Part shown: in pieces, positions 26,550 through 35,125 of the stretch
Position numbering within the stretch: the stretch's first letter is position 1
How the letters are laid out: each line of letters begins with the position of its first letter
DNA from: Candidatus Baltobacteraceae bacterium
Lineage (GTDB): Bacteria; Vulcanimicrobiota; Vulcanimicrobiia; Vulcanimicrobiales; Vulcanimicrobiaceae
Assembly (NCBI GenBank): GCA_036489885.1
Contig: DASXEW010000001.1
Span: forward strand, 434,001-498,000
DNA: 64,000 bases
Direction: 5' to 3'
Position numbers and translations under genes: made by a program
The notes under the pieces: generated by a model
Databases searched by the model: none
The model's input: the letters and a program-made list of their open reading frames with translations, nothing else
Told to the model about the DNA's origin: nothing

Positions 26550-28103
26550 ATGAATCCGCGGCTACTGACGACGCTGTGCATCACGGGCCTAATTGCGGCG
26601 TTCGCGATCGATCTCTTTACGCCGCAGTTATTCATTTCTGCGATCCTACTCGACGTCCCGATCGTGCTGAGCGCTTTTGCGGGCAATCGCCGTCTTACGG
26701 GCGCACTCGTCGTCGCCGGACTTATCGCAAATTTGGTCGCGGGTTATATCAACGGTCTGCAAGCCGGAGGCGTCTGGGATCCGGTCGCACTCGGAAACCG
26801 TGCGCTCGCAGCGCTCTCGATCATTCTCGTCGGCTGGCTTGGCCTTGCATTGCAGCGAGGCGCCGAACAGCAAGGCGTGGCCATCGCAATTGCGAAGGCG
26901 GTGCGCCGCGAGCGCGATCTGCGCGAAGCTTCCGAGAACATCCGCAATTCGCTCAGCGAAGAGCTGGTCGAACGCGCGATCACGCGTGAAGCCATGTGGC
27001 TCGTCTCGGCGACGCGTGTCTCGCTGTATCGCGCAACGACGACCGGGAGCGCGACGCGCTTCGAGGCGAGCAAAAATAGCAAAGAGGTCGTGGAAGTAAC
27101 TGAAGCGCCGCGCCCTGAGATTCAATCCGTCCTGGCTCGAGCGCTCGAAGCGCAAGAGCCGTCGCTGCTTTCGCGTGAGGACGCAATGGGCCGGCTCGTT
27201 CTCGACTCGCTGGAGATCGATTCTGCCGTTGTCGTCCCGCTTATCGATGGCGGAATGCGCTACGGAACGTTGTTGCTGTCGCTAGACCGTCCGACGACGG
27301 AAGAAGATTTGCTGAGCTTACGCGCTTTCGCCGAGGCCGCCGTCATCGCACTCGGCCAGTCGCGCCTCTTTGACGAGCTTGCGAAGAAGAACGACGAACT
27401 CGCGCAACGCAGCGAAGTCATTCGGGATATCGTCTACGCCCTTTCACACGATCTGCGTACTCCGCTTGCGGCTGCCGGGTTGACGTTGCGCCAAGCGCGT
27501 GAAGGGGCCTACGGCCCGATGCCGGAGCGCTACCGTGAAATCCTCGATCGAAGCGTCTCGGCGAACGACGAGCTGCAGCGCCTCGCGGAGACACTGCTGT
27601 TGGTTGCGCAGTATGAATCGGGTGACCGCACGGCCGAGCATCGCACCATCGACTTGGATCGTTTGGTCCGCGACGTCGCTGCGCAGCTGCAGCCGCTCGC
27701 CGATTCGAAGAAACTCTCGGTGGACGTTATGACGGTCGATGCTGCCGTGAGCGGAGACTCGGGAGAACTCCGGCGCGCGCTTGTAAATCTGTTCGCAAAT
27801 GCCGTGAATTGGTCGAAGGACGGCGGCCGAGTCGCAATTCAAATGCGTTCCGAAGGCCGCATGGTCAGGGTTAGCGTTGCCGACGAAGGCTTCGGCGTTC
27901 CCGACGAGATTCGCGACACATTGTTCATGCGCGTCGCGGGCGCACACGCGCGTGGCGGCGGTACGGGCCTCGGACTTTACATCGTCCGGCGTATCGCGGA
28001 AGAGCACGGCGGCAGAGTGCGCTACGAGCCGAATGTCCCGCAAGGAAGCGTTTTCACCCTTGAGTTGCCCCGGATTGCAGTCTCGACACCGGTGGCGCCG
28101 TGA
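26550..28103 (+). CDS. Membrane histidine kinase with GAF domain
   Basis: The 517-residue kinase has three or four N-terminal membrane helices (about 5-110), a coiled region, a GAF domain (about 135-285), HisKA with the phospho-accepting His in A-L-S-H-D-L-R-T-P-L (near 300), and an HATPase domain (N-L-F-A-N-A-V-N-W-S, D-E-G-F-G-V-P, G-T-G-L-G-L-Y-I-V). The H-D-L-R-T-P box and the position beside the KdpD-type gene suggest that it supplies the kinase half missing there. That is inference. The next gene, a response regulator, begins in a GTGA overlap. Confidence 0.9.
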   Translation: MNPRLLTTLCITGLIAAFAIDLFTPQLFISAILLDVPIVLSAFAGNRRLTGALVVAGLIANLVAGYINGLQAGGVWDPVALGNRALAALSIILVGWLGLALQRGAEQQGVAIAIAKAVRRERDLREASENIRNSLSEELVERAITREAMWLVSATRVSLYRATTTGSATRFEASKNSKEVVEVTEAPRPEIQSVLARALEAQEPSLLSREDAMGRLVLDSLEIDSAVVVPLIDGGMRYGTLLLSLDRPTTEEDLLSLRAFAEAAVIALGQSRLFDELAKKNDELAQRSEVIRDIVYALSHDLRTPLAAAGLTLRQAREGAYGPMPERYREILDRSVSANDELQRLAETLLLVAQYESGDRTAEHRTIDLDRLVRDVAAQLQPLADSKKLSVDVMTVDAAVSGDSGELRRALVNLFANAVNWSKDGGRVAIQMRSEGRMVRVSVADEGFGVPDEIRDTLFMRVAGAHARGGGTGLGLYIVRRIAEEHGGRVRYEPNVPQGSVFTLELPRIAVSTPVAP

Positions 28104-28735
28104 TTCGCGTTGGAATCGTCGAGGATCACGCTCTTACAAGAGCCGGTATAAAGACGGCGCTCGCCAGTCAAGACGACGTCGAAGTCGTCGCGGAAGCGGG
28201 CGACGGAAAGTCCGGTTTTGCCGAGATCGTGCGCACGGCGCCCGACGTCGCCGTGCTTGACATCGGTTTGCCGGGGATGGACGGTATCGAGCTGACGCGG
28301 CGCTTGCGAGCGCAGACGAGCGGCATGAGGATTGTGATCCTCACCATGCACGACCTGGATAGCGAGATTCTGGCTGCGCTCGCTGCCGGTGCGGATGCGT
28401 ACGTCGTGAAAGGCTCGGATCCGTCGAATCTGCTGACAGCGGTGCACGTCGTCGCTGACGGCGGCGCCTATTTCGATCCGCAGATTGCGCATGTGGTGCT
28501 GCGGCATTTCGGCTCACCCTCGCCGGTCCCGCCGCCGATCGATAGCCCGCTCACGCCGCGCGAACTGGAGATATTGCGTCTCGTTGCGGACGGGGTGGGT
28601 AACGCGGAAATCGGTCAGCGACTCTTTCTCGGCCTCGGGACGGTCAAAGGCCATATCCGCGACATTCTCGAGAAGCTGAGCGCGTCCGATCGAACGCAAG
28701 CGGCCGTTACCGCACTGCGCCGAGGGTTGATCTAA
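28100..28735 (+). CDS. NarL/FixJ-type response regulator
   Basis: The 211-residue regulator has a receiver domain (phospho-Asp in A-V-L-D-I-G-L-P-G-M near 54, acidic pair E-D-H at the start, Lys in V-V-K-G-S-D) and a LuxR-type helix-turn-helix (L-T-P-R-E-L-E-I-L-R-L-V-A-D-G, then G-T-V-K-G-H-I). The GTG start overlaps the TGA of the kinase gene, so the two form a system. A KdpE would have an OmpR-type winged helix, so this regulator is not KdpE. It overlaps the opposing substrate-binding protein gene by 4 bases. Confidence 0.92.
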   Translation: MIRVGIVEDHALTRAGIKTALASQDDVEVVAEAGDGKSGFAEIVRTAPDVAVLDIGLPGMDGIELTRRLRAQTSGMRIVILTMHDLDSEILAALAAGADAYVVKGSDPSNLLTAVHVVADGGAYFDPQIAHVVLRHFGSPSPVPPPIDSPLTPRELEILRLVADGVGNAEIGQRLFLGLGTVKGHIRDILEKLSASDRTQAAVTALRRGLI

Positions 28736-29691
28736 CTCGCTCCGCTGTTGGCGTATCCCAGCGAAATTTGCGCGAATGACGATGGCGCATTTTTTATCAC
28801 GCCGAGTTTGGCTAGGAACGCCGCCACTTGCAAGACACCATGCGGTGGGATCGTGAACAGCGTATTCGCAAGGTCGCGCATCAAAGGCGCAACGTCCTCG
28901 ATTTGTGCCTTGCCGCCGGTTGAGTCGACGTACATCTTTGCGGCATCATCAGTGTGCGTTTGCATGAATTTTACCGTCTCCACGTACTCTTTGAAGTAGG
29001 CATCCATGAAGCCCGGGTATTGTTGAGCGAAGGTTGTCGTCGTAGCGCTTACCGTCGTGCTGATGCCGCCGGGAAAGCCGTCATTCGTGCGCATGATGAC
29101 GTGTCCGCCGCGTTTGACTTCGTCTTGCGCAAAGGGCGGCGTCGCAATATGCGCGACGACCTGGTGGTTCAGCAGCGCCTGCTCGGCGAGCGGATGCGGC
29201 ATGGCGACCATCCCGACGTCGAGATAGTTCGCTGGCAGACCCAAACGGACGAGCGCGGCGCGAATGACCATCGAATTGATGGCGTCGGGTGACGGCGTTG
29301 CGATCTTGTCGCCGGGCTTGAGATCCCTGAGCGACTTGACGTTCGCATCTAACGTGACGAGCCAAAAATCGAAGTTGTTGGCGTCGCACAAAATCTTCCA
29401 CGGGATGCCGCGGTCCCAACCGATCAGGAACGGCGCGGTCCCGACGACGCCGATTTGAATCGTGTTCGAAATGATGCCGTCACGGATCGTGTCGCCGTTC
29501 GAAAGCTCGCGCCACGTGAGTTGCGTGTTCGGAAATTGCGCGGCTAGTCGCCCGCGCTTCTGCATGACGATGAACGCGGCATACCCCATGCCCGGCTGGT
29601 ACGCAGTCGCCACGCTCGCCGGCGCAGCCGGTGGCGCCGCTGCGACGAGCGTCGCCGCACTGCCCGAAAGAAAACCGCCCCTCGTTATCAT
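28732..29691 (-). CDS. ABC-type substrate-binding protein, SsuA/NMT1-like
   Basis: A 319-residue exported protein with an N-terminal signal that starts M-I-T-R-G-G-F-L-S-G-S-A-A, an Arg followed by a hydrophobic Ala-rich core. The body follows the nitrate/sulfonate/taurine-binding pattern: Y-A-A-F-I-V-M-Q-K-R-G, G-D-K-I-A-T-P-S-P-D-A, and G-G-H-V-I-M-R-T. No permease or ATPase gene lies next to it, so it is an orphan here. The ligand is unknown. It may share a transcript with the downstream end of the two TrkA genes. Confidence 0.8.
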   Translation of the reverse strand: MITRGGFLSGSAATLVAAAPPAAPASVATAYQPGMGYAAFIVMQKRGRLAAQFPNTQLTWRELSNGDTIRDGIISNTIQIGVVGTAPFLIGWDRGIPWKILCDANNFDFWLVTLDANVKSLRDLKPGDKIATPSPDAINSMVIRAALVRLGLPANYLDVGMVAMPHPLAEQALLNHQVVAHIATPPFAQDEVKRGGHVIMRTNDGFPGGISTTVSATTTTFAQQYPGFMDAYFKEYVETVKFMQTHTDDAAKMYVDSTGGKAQIEDVAPLMRDLANTLFTIPPHGVLQVAAFLAKLGVIKNAPSSFAQISLGYANSGAS

Positions 29692-29703
29692 GGGCGGCGC
29701 TTC

Positions 29704-30390
29704 CTAGACGGCGGCGCCCGTTCCTCGGAGAACGTCGCGAACTTGGTCGCGGACCGAGCTCTTGATCATCATGACGACGTCATCGCCGGCCGAAAGACGC
29801 GTGTCCCCCGTCGGGATCGTCACCTCGCCGTCACGGCTCTCGACGGCGACGACGATGGCGCTCCGCGGGAAACCGAGATCGGCGATCCGCTTGCCGTCGG
29901 CGTTCGTTCCGGCCTCGACGGACATCTTGACCAACTGTACGTCGCCGTTGCGCAGCCGCAAGAGCGGACGGCACTCCGAGATGTTTACTTCGTCTTCAAC
30001 CATGCGCAGGATCAGCTCGGTCGACGAGATGACCGAGATCGGATTTCCGTCCTTGCCGATCGAGTCGAAAATCGCTTTGTTGCGCGGATTGTTGACGCGC
30101 GCGATGCAGCGTGCTTTTGAATTCTTCTGTGCGATAAGGCTGACGACAAGATTATCTTCGTCATCGCCCGTATCTGCAACCACGACGTCGGCTCGCGATA
30201 CGCCGGCTTGCGTGAGCACGACCGGGTCGCAGCCGTCGCCGACGATCGCGACGTCTTGTTCGAGAAGGTTCGTCATGAACTGTGCTTTGCGCGCATCCTT
30301 TTCGATGACGACGACCTCGTGGTTTTCCGTCAACAGGTCGCGCGCCAGATACGTTCCGACTTTTCCGCCGCCGACGATCAGAATGAACAT
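29704..30390 (-). CDS. TrkA-type potassium uptake regulator (second of a pair)
   Basis: The 228-residue protein has an RCK_N Rossmann domain (M-F-I-L-I-V-G-G-G-K-V-G-T-Y-L-A, acidic strand end V-V-V-I-E-K-D) and an RCK_C domain from about 140. These proteins form the NAD/nucleotide-gated ring on TrkH/KtrB K+ channels. Its ATG overlaps the stop of the upstream paralogue by one base. E. coli TrkA has both units in one chain; here they are two genes. No TrkH-like channel is in the window. Confidence 0.88.
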   Translation of the reverse strand: MFILIVGGGKVGTYLARDLLTENHEVVVIEKDARKAQFMTNLLEQDVAIVGDGCDPVVLTQAGVSRADVVVADTGDDEDNLVVSLIAQKNSKARCIARVNNPRNKAIFDSIGKDGNPISVISSTELILRMVEDEVNISECRPLLRLRNGDVQLVKMSVEAGTNADGKRIADLGFPRSAIVVAVESRDGEVTIPTGDTRLSAGDDVVMMIKSSVRDQVRDVLRGTGAAV

Positions 30391-31067
30391 CAGGCGCCCA
30401 CCTTCTCGGGAACGATCAAGCTCGTGTCGGCGAACAGCTTCGTAAACTGATCGAGCGCTTCGGGAGCGAGGATCACGTTCAGCTCGTCTCCACGTGCGAG
30501 AACATCATTTGGTGATGCGACGCGGACGACGCCGTTCGTGCGAATCGCGGCGACGCGAATCGAGCCGTCGCGTTCGATCTCGCTTACGCGCCGATTTGCG
30601 ACCGCGTCGGTAACCGCGCAGCGCAGCGAGCTGAGTTTCCCGAAATCGAACGCTGCCGATACTTGGGGAGGCGCGATCAGGATGTCGCGAATGAGCTGCG
30701 CGCCGACTGTCGTCGGGCATACGGTCTCGATGCCGAGCTCGCGGTACATTTTTCCGCGCGGCGGATCGTAGATACGCGCCACGACCTTCTTGATGTTGAA
30801 GAGCCGCTGTGCGATTAGCGCTGCCATGACGTTGCGGTTGTCGCCGTTGGTAGTCGACGCAAACCCATCAGCCGACTCGCCGCCGGCGCGCCGGATCACT
30901 TCCGCGTCGATTCCCGTACCGAGCTCGACTTGTCCGGTAAAACGGCTGCCCAACCGCTTGAATGCGGCCGGATTCTCGTCGACGACGGTCACCTCGTGAC
31001 CCTCCTCGACCAGCAGCTTCGCCAGCATCGACCCCACTCGGCCGCAGCCGACGATAATGTACTTCAT
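30390..31067 (-). CDS. TrkA-type potassium uptake regulator (first of a pair)
   Basis: The 225-residue paralogue of the following gene has the same RCK_N fold (K-Y-I-I-V-G-C-G-R-V-G-S-M-L-A, V-T-V-V-D-E-N) and an RCK_C domain near 140-215. The two share overall layout but differ in sequence, so they may form a mixed ring. With the Kdp genes this makes the 20-31 kb block a potassium-homeostasis cluster, with the channel itself encoded elsewhere. Confidence 0.88.
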   Translation of the reverse strand: MKYIIVGCGRVGSMLAKLLVEEGHEVTVVDENPAAFKRLGSRFTGQVELGTGIDAEVIRRAGGESADGFASTTNGDNRNVMAALIAQRLFNIKKVVARIYDPPRGKMYRELGIETVCPTTVGAQLIRDILIAPPQVSAAFDFGKLSSLRCAVTDAVANRRVSEIERDGSIRVAAIRTNGVVRVASPNDVLARGDELNVILAPEALDQFTKLFADTSLIVPEKVGA

Positions 31068-31159
31068 TGGAGAACAGGCAAGTTATACACCCTGGCGCCG
31101 CTCCCCGCAAGGCGTTGAGGAGGACCCCGGCGCAAACGGGGAGCATCGGGCTAGTTCGT

Positions 31160-31236
31160 CGGGGCGTAGCTCAGCTTGGTAGAGCGCTGCGTTCGGGACG
31201 CAGAGGCCACAGGTTCAAATCCTGCCGCCCCGACCA
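31160..31236 (+). tRNA. tRNA-Pro (anticodon CGG)
   Basis: The 77 bases fold into a full cloverleaf: acceptor CGGGGCG with CGCCCCG, D arm GCTC/GAGC, anticodon stem CTGCG/CGCAG with loop TTCGGGA (anticodon CGG, reading CCG), and T arm ACAGG-TTCAAAT-CCTG. The discriminator A and CCA are encoded. It ends 6 bases before the start of the Clp-N gene, so it may be processed from a shared transcript. Confidence 0.97.
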
Positions 31237-31242
31237 TTTACG

Positions 31243-31629
31243 ATGTTCTCACGTTTTAGTCCAGCGGCACTGCGCGTGCTTCGGCTTGCAGAGCAAGAGT
31301 GCCGAAATCACAACCATTACTACGTTGGTGTCGAGCACATGCTCTTTGCATTGATCGAAGAGCAGGACGCCGACGTTGAGGCTGCGCTGCGCGAAGAACA
31401 GATCTCGTCCGGTGACATCTACACCGAGCTCAAGCGAGCGCTGGGCACCGGAGAAGACCGCGTGTGGGAGGGGATCCTGATCACACCGCGCGTTCGCAAC
31501 ATCGTGCGTACCGCTGAAGAGCGTGTCGGTGATGGCAATATCGAGCCGATCGACTTGTACCGAGCGATTCGCGATGAGCGCGGCGGCGTTGCCGCCGACG
31601 TTCTCGCCCGTCTCGCGGCAAGCCGTTAA
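31243..31629 (+). CDS. Stand-alone Clp N-terminal domain protein
   Basis: The 128-residue protein is just the substrate/adaptor-binding N domain of ClpC/ClpA ATPases. It holds two related helical repeats, the first with L-R-L-A-E-Q-E-C-R-N-H-N-H-Y-Y-V-G-V-E-H-M-L and the second with I-L-I-T-P-R-V-R-N-I-V-R-T-A-E-E. There is no AAA+ domain in frame or downstream. Such proteins (compare ClpS-like or NtrX-independent Clp-N factors) could modulate ClpC, but that is inference. A ribosome site GGAG stands before the next gene, dedA-like. Confidence 0.8.
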   Translation: MFSRFSPAALRVLRLAEQECRNHNHYYVGVEHMLFALIEEQDADVEAALREEQISSGDIYTELKRALGTGEDRVWEGILITPRVRNIVRTAEERVGDGNIEPIDLYRAIRDERGGVAADVLARLAASR

Positions 31630-31632
31630 GGA

Positions 31633-32238
31633 GTGGAGCACTACCAGAGCCTGATTCTCGGGCTCGTTCACAGCTACGGCTACGCCGGGCTCTTCATTGT
31701 TATGGTGCTCGGCAATATGGCGATTCCGGTCGGCGCGGAGGTCGTTATCGTCGTTGCTGGAGCCGCAGCCGGGTCGGGTCATCTCTCGAGTTGGCTGCTT
31801 GTGGGCGCGATCGCTACGCTTGGTGAGATCGTCGGCGGGCTCTTACTTTACGCAATCGGATACTACGGTGGCGCACCGGTCGCGCATCGCTTCGGCGGTC
31901 GCGCCGAGCGCGAGCTGGCGCGGGCGCATGCATTCTTCGAGCGATACGGAGCGCGCACGATTTTCATCTGCCGCTTCTTGCCGTTCATCCGCGGTATCGC
32001 GGCGCTTCCAGCCGGCGTGTCGCGCATGCCGAAGCGCTACTTTCTCACGTACCACGCGCTCGGTTCGGCGATCTTTTGCTTTGCGCTGGCGTACATCGGT
32101 TTCGCCTTCGGCCAACACCTCGACGCCATCGTCCCAGCGCTGCAGCGTTCGGCCCGCTTCATCCTGGTCATAGCCGTGCTTGGCGTCGTATCCTATATAA
32201 CGATGCGCCGCCGTTTTGCGCCCAGACCGGGTTCATAG
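31633..32238 (+). CDS. DedA-family membrane protein
   Basis: The 201-residue protein has four or more membrane helices and the DedA/SNARE-associated signature: Y-G-Y-A-G-L-F near the start, G-G-L-L-L-Y-A-I-G-Y-Y-G-G, and F-I-C-R-F-L-P-F-I-R-G, with A-L-P-A-G-V-S-R-M. Family members move lipid carriers or keep proton balance across the inner membrane. The start is GTG at 31633 after AAGGA, three bases from the stop of the Clp-N gene. Confidence 0.88.
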   Translation: MEHYQSLILGLVHSYGYAGLFIVMVLGNMAIPVGAEVVIVVAGAAAGSGHLSSWLLVGAIATLGEIVGGLLLYAIGYYGGAPVAHRFGGRAERELARAHAFFERYGARTIFICRFLPFIRGIAALPAGVSRMPKRYFLTYHALGSAIFCFALAYIGFAFGQHLDAIVPALQRSARFILVIAVLGVVSYITMRRRFAPRPGS

Positions 32239-32242
32239 GAGT

Positions 32243-34264
32243 GTGTCTCTAGCCACGCCCTCGCAGCTCGAGCAGACGCTCGCCCAGATTCCCGACGCGC
32301 CCGGCGTTTACATGATGGTCGGGGACGAGAACCGCATTCTCTATATCGGGAAGGCCGTCTCGTTGCGCAATCGCGTGCGCTCGTATTTTCAGGATAGCGC
32401 TGCGCATCCGTTGCGAACCTCAGCGATGGTCGAGCGCGTGCGCGACGTTCGCTCGGTCGTCACGAGCAACGAGATCGAGGCATTGATCCTCGAAGCCAAT
32501 CTGATCAAGCGGCACCAGCCGCCGTTCAACGTGCGCTTGCGCGACGACAAGCGCTATCCGTACCTGAAGGTGACGAACGAATCGTTTCCACGGATCGTTT
32601 TCACACGGATGGTGCGCGATGACGGCGCGCGCTATTTCGGCCCGTACACGAATGCGCACGGTTTGCGCGAACTGATCGATCTCATTCGAATCGTCTTCCC
32701 GCTCCGAACCTGCGCGGAGCCGATCGACGGGCGGCGCAAACGCCCGTGTCTGCAATATCACATCAAACGCTGTCTGGCTCCCTGCGTCGGTTATCAAAGC
32801 GAACCGGAGTACGATACGCTGGTCGAAGAGGTTGTGCTCTTTCTCGAAGGCCGGCAAGAAGCGCTGCTCGGACGGCTGCAGAGCGAGATGCAAACCTCGG
32901 CTGAGAATTACAACTACGAGGCAGCGGCGCATCTCCGCGACCGCATTATCGCCGTGCGTCGCGTCACCGAAGGCCAGAAAGTCGTCTGGCGGTCGCGGAT
33001 CGATATGGATCTGGTCGGTCTAGCCCGTGCGCAAGGTCAAGCCTGCATGCAAGTTTTCATGGTGCGCGCCGGCAAGCTGCTCGGCCAAGAGCACTTCATT
33101 CTGGACGGCGTCGCCGATCACAGCAATGAAGAGATCGTGCGCGAGTTTCTCGAGCAGTTCTACACCGCGCGTTCAGCCGGGGCGCAAGCGCCGGAAGCGA
33201 TGAGTCCGCTCGCCGTACGGCAAGCGCGCGATCAAGAAGTTCCGATCCCGGAGAAGGCGCGCGCGCGGGCGCGCTCCGCTGTGTCTGCGGCCATTCCAAA
33301 GGAAGTGCTCGTCGATGCCTTACCGGCCGAGCGCGGAACGATTGAAGCTTGGCTTACCGCGCTTAAAGGTCAGCGCGTGCGGGTCGTGCGGGCGCAGCGC
33401 GGTCCACGTGCCGAGTACATGCGGCTCGTCGAAAAGAACGCCGAGCAAAATCTCAAGGCGTTCCTCGCGCATCAGGAAGTACAGGAGAGCGCGTCCGCGC
33501 GTGCGTTAACCGATCTCGCGGCGGCGCTCGATCTTCCGGAACCGCCGCATCGGATCGAGTGCTACGACATCTCGAACATTCAAGGGACGAACTCCGTCGC
33601 CTCGATGGTTGTGTTCGTCGAAGGCCGGGCGAAGAAGAGCGACTATCGCAAGTTTAAGATTCAATACGATCAGGGTCCCAACGACTTTGCGATGATGCAG
33701 GAAACGTTACGCCGGCGTCTGCGCTATCTGCGCCAGCAAGCTGATCGCGGACCGACGCATCACTCACAATCCATCGAGAAGGCAGTCGAAGCCGTCGAAG
33801 AATCGAAGGCCAAGCGCGAGCGCTTTCATCACAAGCCGGACTTGCTGTTGATCGACGGCGGTAAGGGGCAGCTCAGCGCGGTCGTCGAGGTGCTGCACGA
33901 GATGGATATGTGGGGCATTCCGGTTGCGGGTCTCGCCAAGGAAAATGAGTGGCTCTACGTGCCGCACCAATCCGAGCCGATCGTACTCCCGCCGAACTCG
34001 CCGGCCCTGCATCTCGTCATGCGAGTTCGCGATGAAGCGCATCGCTTCGCGGTTGAGTATCATCGCAACCGTCGCGCAAAAGCAATGACCGCCTCGCAAC
34101 TGGATGCGCTTGCGGGCGTAGGACCTGTACGGAGAAAACGGTTGCTCACCGCGTTTGGTTCCATTGCAGCGATCAAACGCGCGAGCGTCGATGAGATCGC
34201 TGCGGTCAAAGGAATGTCGCCCGCACTTGCGTCGTCGGTGAAGGCAGCGCTCGGCGGTTCTTGA
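32243..34264 (+). CDS. uvrC: Excinuclease ABC subunit C
   Basis: UvrC makes both incisions in nucleotide excision repair. The protein of about 673 residues has the GIY-YIG nuclease domain first (P-D-A-P-G-V-Y-M-M, I-L-Y-I-G-K-A), a UVR domain near 215-250 that binds UvrB (Y-E-A-A-A-H-L-R-D-R-I), the RNase H-like second nuclease (I-E-C-Y-D-I-S-N, L-L-I-D-G-G-K-G-Q-L), and C-terminal helix-hairpin-helix motifs (L-D-A-L-A-G-V-G-P-V-R-R-K-R-L-L). GTG 32243 was chosen; TTG 32216 would add nine residues inside the DedA gene. The TGA overlaps the next TTG start. Confidence 0.96.
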   Translation: MSLATPSQLEQTLAQIPDAPGVYMMVGDENRILYIGKAVSLRNRVRSYFQDSAAHPLRTSAMVERVRDVRSVVTSNEIEALILEANLIKRHQPPFNVRLRDDKRYPYLKVTNESFPRIVFTRMVRDDGARYFGPYTNAHGLRELIDLIRIVFPLRTCAEPIDGRRKRPCLQYHIKRCLAPCVGYQSEPEYDTLVEEVVLFLEGRQEALLGRLQSEMQTSAENYNYEAAAHLRDRIIAVRRVTEGQKVVWRSRIDMDLVGLARAQGQACMQVFMVRAGKLLGQEHFILDGVADHSNEEIVREFLEQFYTARSAGAQAPEAMSPLAVRQARDQEVPIPEKARARARSAVSAAIPKEVLVDALPAERGTIEAWLTALKGQRVRVVRAQRGPRAEYMRLVEKNAEQNLKAFLAHQEVQESASARALTDLAAALDLPEPPHRIECYDISNIQGTNSVASMVVFVEGRAKKSDYRKFKIQYDQGPNDFAMMQETLRRRLRYLRQQADRGPTHHSQSIEKAVEAVEESKAKRERFHHKPDLLLIDGGKGQLSAVVEVLHEMDMWGIPVAGLAKENEWLYVPHQSEPIVLPPNSPALHLVMRVRDEAHRFAVEYHRNRRAKAMTASQLDALAGVGPVRRKRLLTAFGSIAAIKRASVDEIAAVKGMSPALASSVKAALGGS

Positions 34265-34761
34265 AATCGAAGCGTATGCTTCCTGCCCTACCGCCATGCA
34301 CGCAAGTTATTATCGAAACAACAAAACCGATCGAATCGCGCACCGCAAAGCCGGGAGACTTCTTTGCGTTCAAGTCGATCGGGGCCGTGACGTTTCAAGG
34401 CAGGATCGTGATCCCGTCGGGGACGCCGGGATTCGGCGTCGTGACGCTCGCAGTTGCAGCCGGTCGCGGTCACGGCGGCGCTATCGGTCTCGAGCCGCTG
34501 TATTTCAAGTTTGCGAACGGCGACGAGATTCACGTCATTCGCGATCGACGGCCGAACGCGCTTGCGGCGCAAGGCTATAATGGACAGCTTCCCGGGTATG
34601 TCGGCGCCGTTCCGATCCCGGGTGTCGGCCTCGTGATAGGCGCATACAACGCCCTACACAAAGGAAAGGACGTGACCATCGCTCCGGGCGCGCTCGCGTC
34701 GGTTTTCGCCAGTGATAGTCCCGAGACGGCGAAATGTCAATCGAACGTCGCTCCCGGGTAA
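34261..34761 (+). CDS. Conserved hypothetical beta-rich protein
   Basis: I cannot name this 166-residue protein. The centre follows a pattern seen in small beta proteins: an opening S-R-T-A-K-P-G-D, V-I-P-S-G-T-P-G-F-G-V-V, a Gly-rich G-R-G-H-G-G-A, and F-A-N-G-D-E-I-H-V. A Gly/Pro-rich hydrophobic stretch follows (V-G-A-V-P-I-P-G-V-G-L-V-I-G). No clear signal peptide is seen from this start, though the beginning is uncertain: TTG 34261 overlaps the uvrC stop, ATG 34276 is an alternative. It may be envelope-linked. Confidence 0.6.
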   Translation: MKSKRMLPALPPCTQVIIETTKPIESRTAKPGDFFAFKSIGAVTFQGRIVIPSGTPGFGVVTLAVAAGRGHGGAIGLEPLYFKFANGDEIHVIRDRRPNALAAQGYNGQLPGYVGAVPIPGVGLVIGAYNALHKGKDVTIAPGALASVFASDSPETAKCQSNVAPG

Positions 34762-34771
34762 GAGAGAGCTG

Positions 34772-35119
34772 ATGTACCTGATACTACGTCTTATCATCAA
34801 TGCGGCTGCCTTGTTTGTTGTGGCACACTTCGTGTCCGGTGTCGCCGTCACCGATCTTAAGGGATTGTTCATCGCGGCGATCGTTTTGGGAATTGTCAAC
34901 GCGATCGTCAAGCCAATTTTGATTATCTTGAGTTTGCCGATCGAGATCTTGACGCTCGGACTGTTTACCTTCGTGATCAACGCTGTGCTCTTTTGGTTCG
35001 TCGGCTCCTTGCACATCGGCCTAATCGTACACGGCTGGTGGGCCGCTTTGTGGGGTTCGATCATCCTGTGGATTGTCTCGTGGATTCTTTCTGCCGTGCT
35101 CGCGCCGGTGGCCGACTAG
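34772..35119 (+). CDS. Four-helix membrane protein, 'phage holin family' (Mycobacterium-type)
   Basis: The 115-residue protein is almost wholly membrane helices, with the family pattern M-Y-L-I-L-R-L-I-I-N-A-A-A-L and G-I-V-N-A-I-V-K-P-I-L, then N-A-V-L-F-W-F-V-G. Databases label such proteins 'phage holin family', but they are ordinary chromosomal proteins of unknown role and nothing phage-like lies around. ATG 34772 follows AGAGAGAG. The surE gene starts 6 bases after its stop. Confidence 0.8.
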   Translation: MYLILRLIINAAALFVVAHFVSGVAVTDLKGLFIAAIVLGIVNAIVKPILIILSLPIEILTLGLFTFVINAVLFWFVGSLHIGLIVHGWWAALWGSIILWIVSWILSAVLAPVAD

Positions 35120-35125
35120 CGGAAC

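Noticed and set aside
34772-35119. 'Phage holin' as a sign of a prophage
   Set aside because: The protein belongs to a chromosomal four-helix family that merely carries this label; no lysin, capsid, tail, integrase or terminase gene is in the window.
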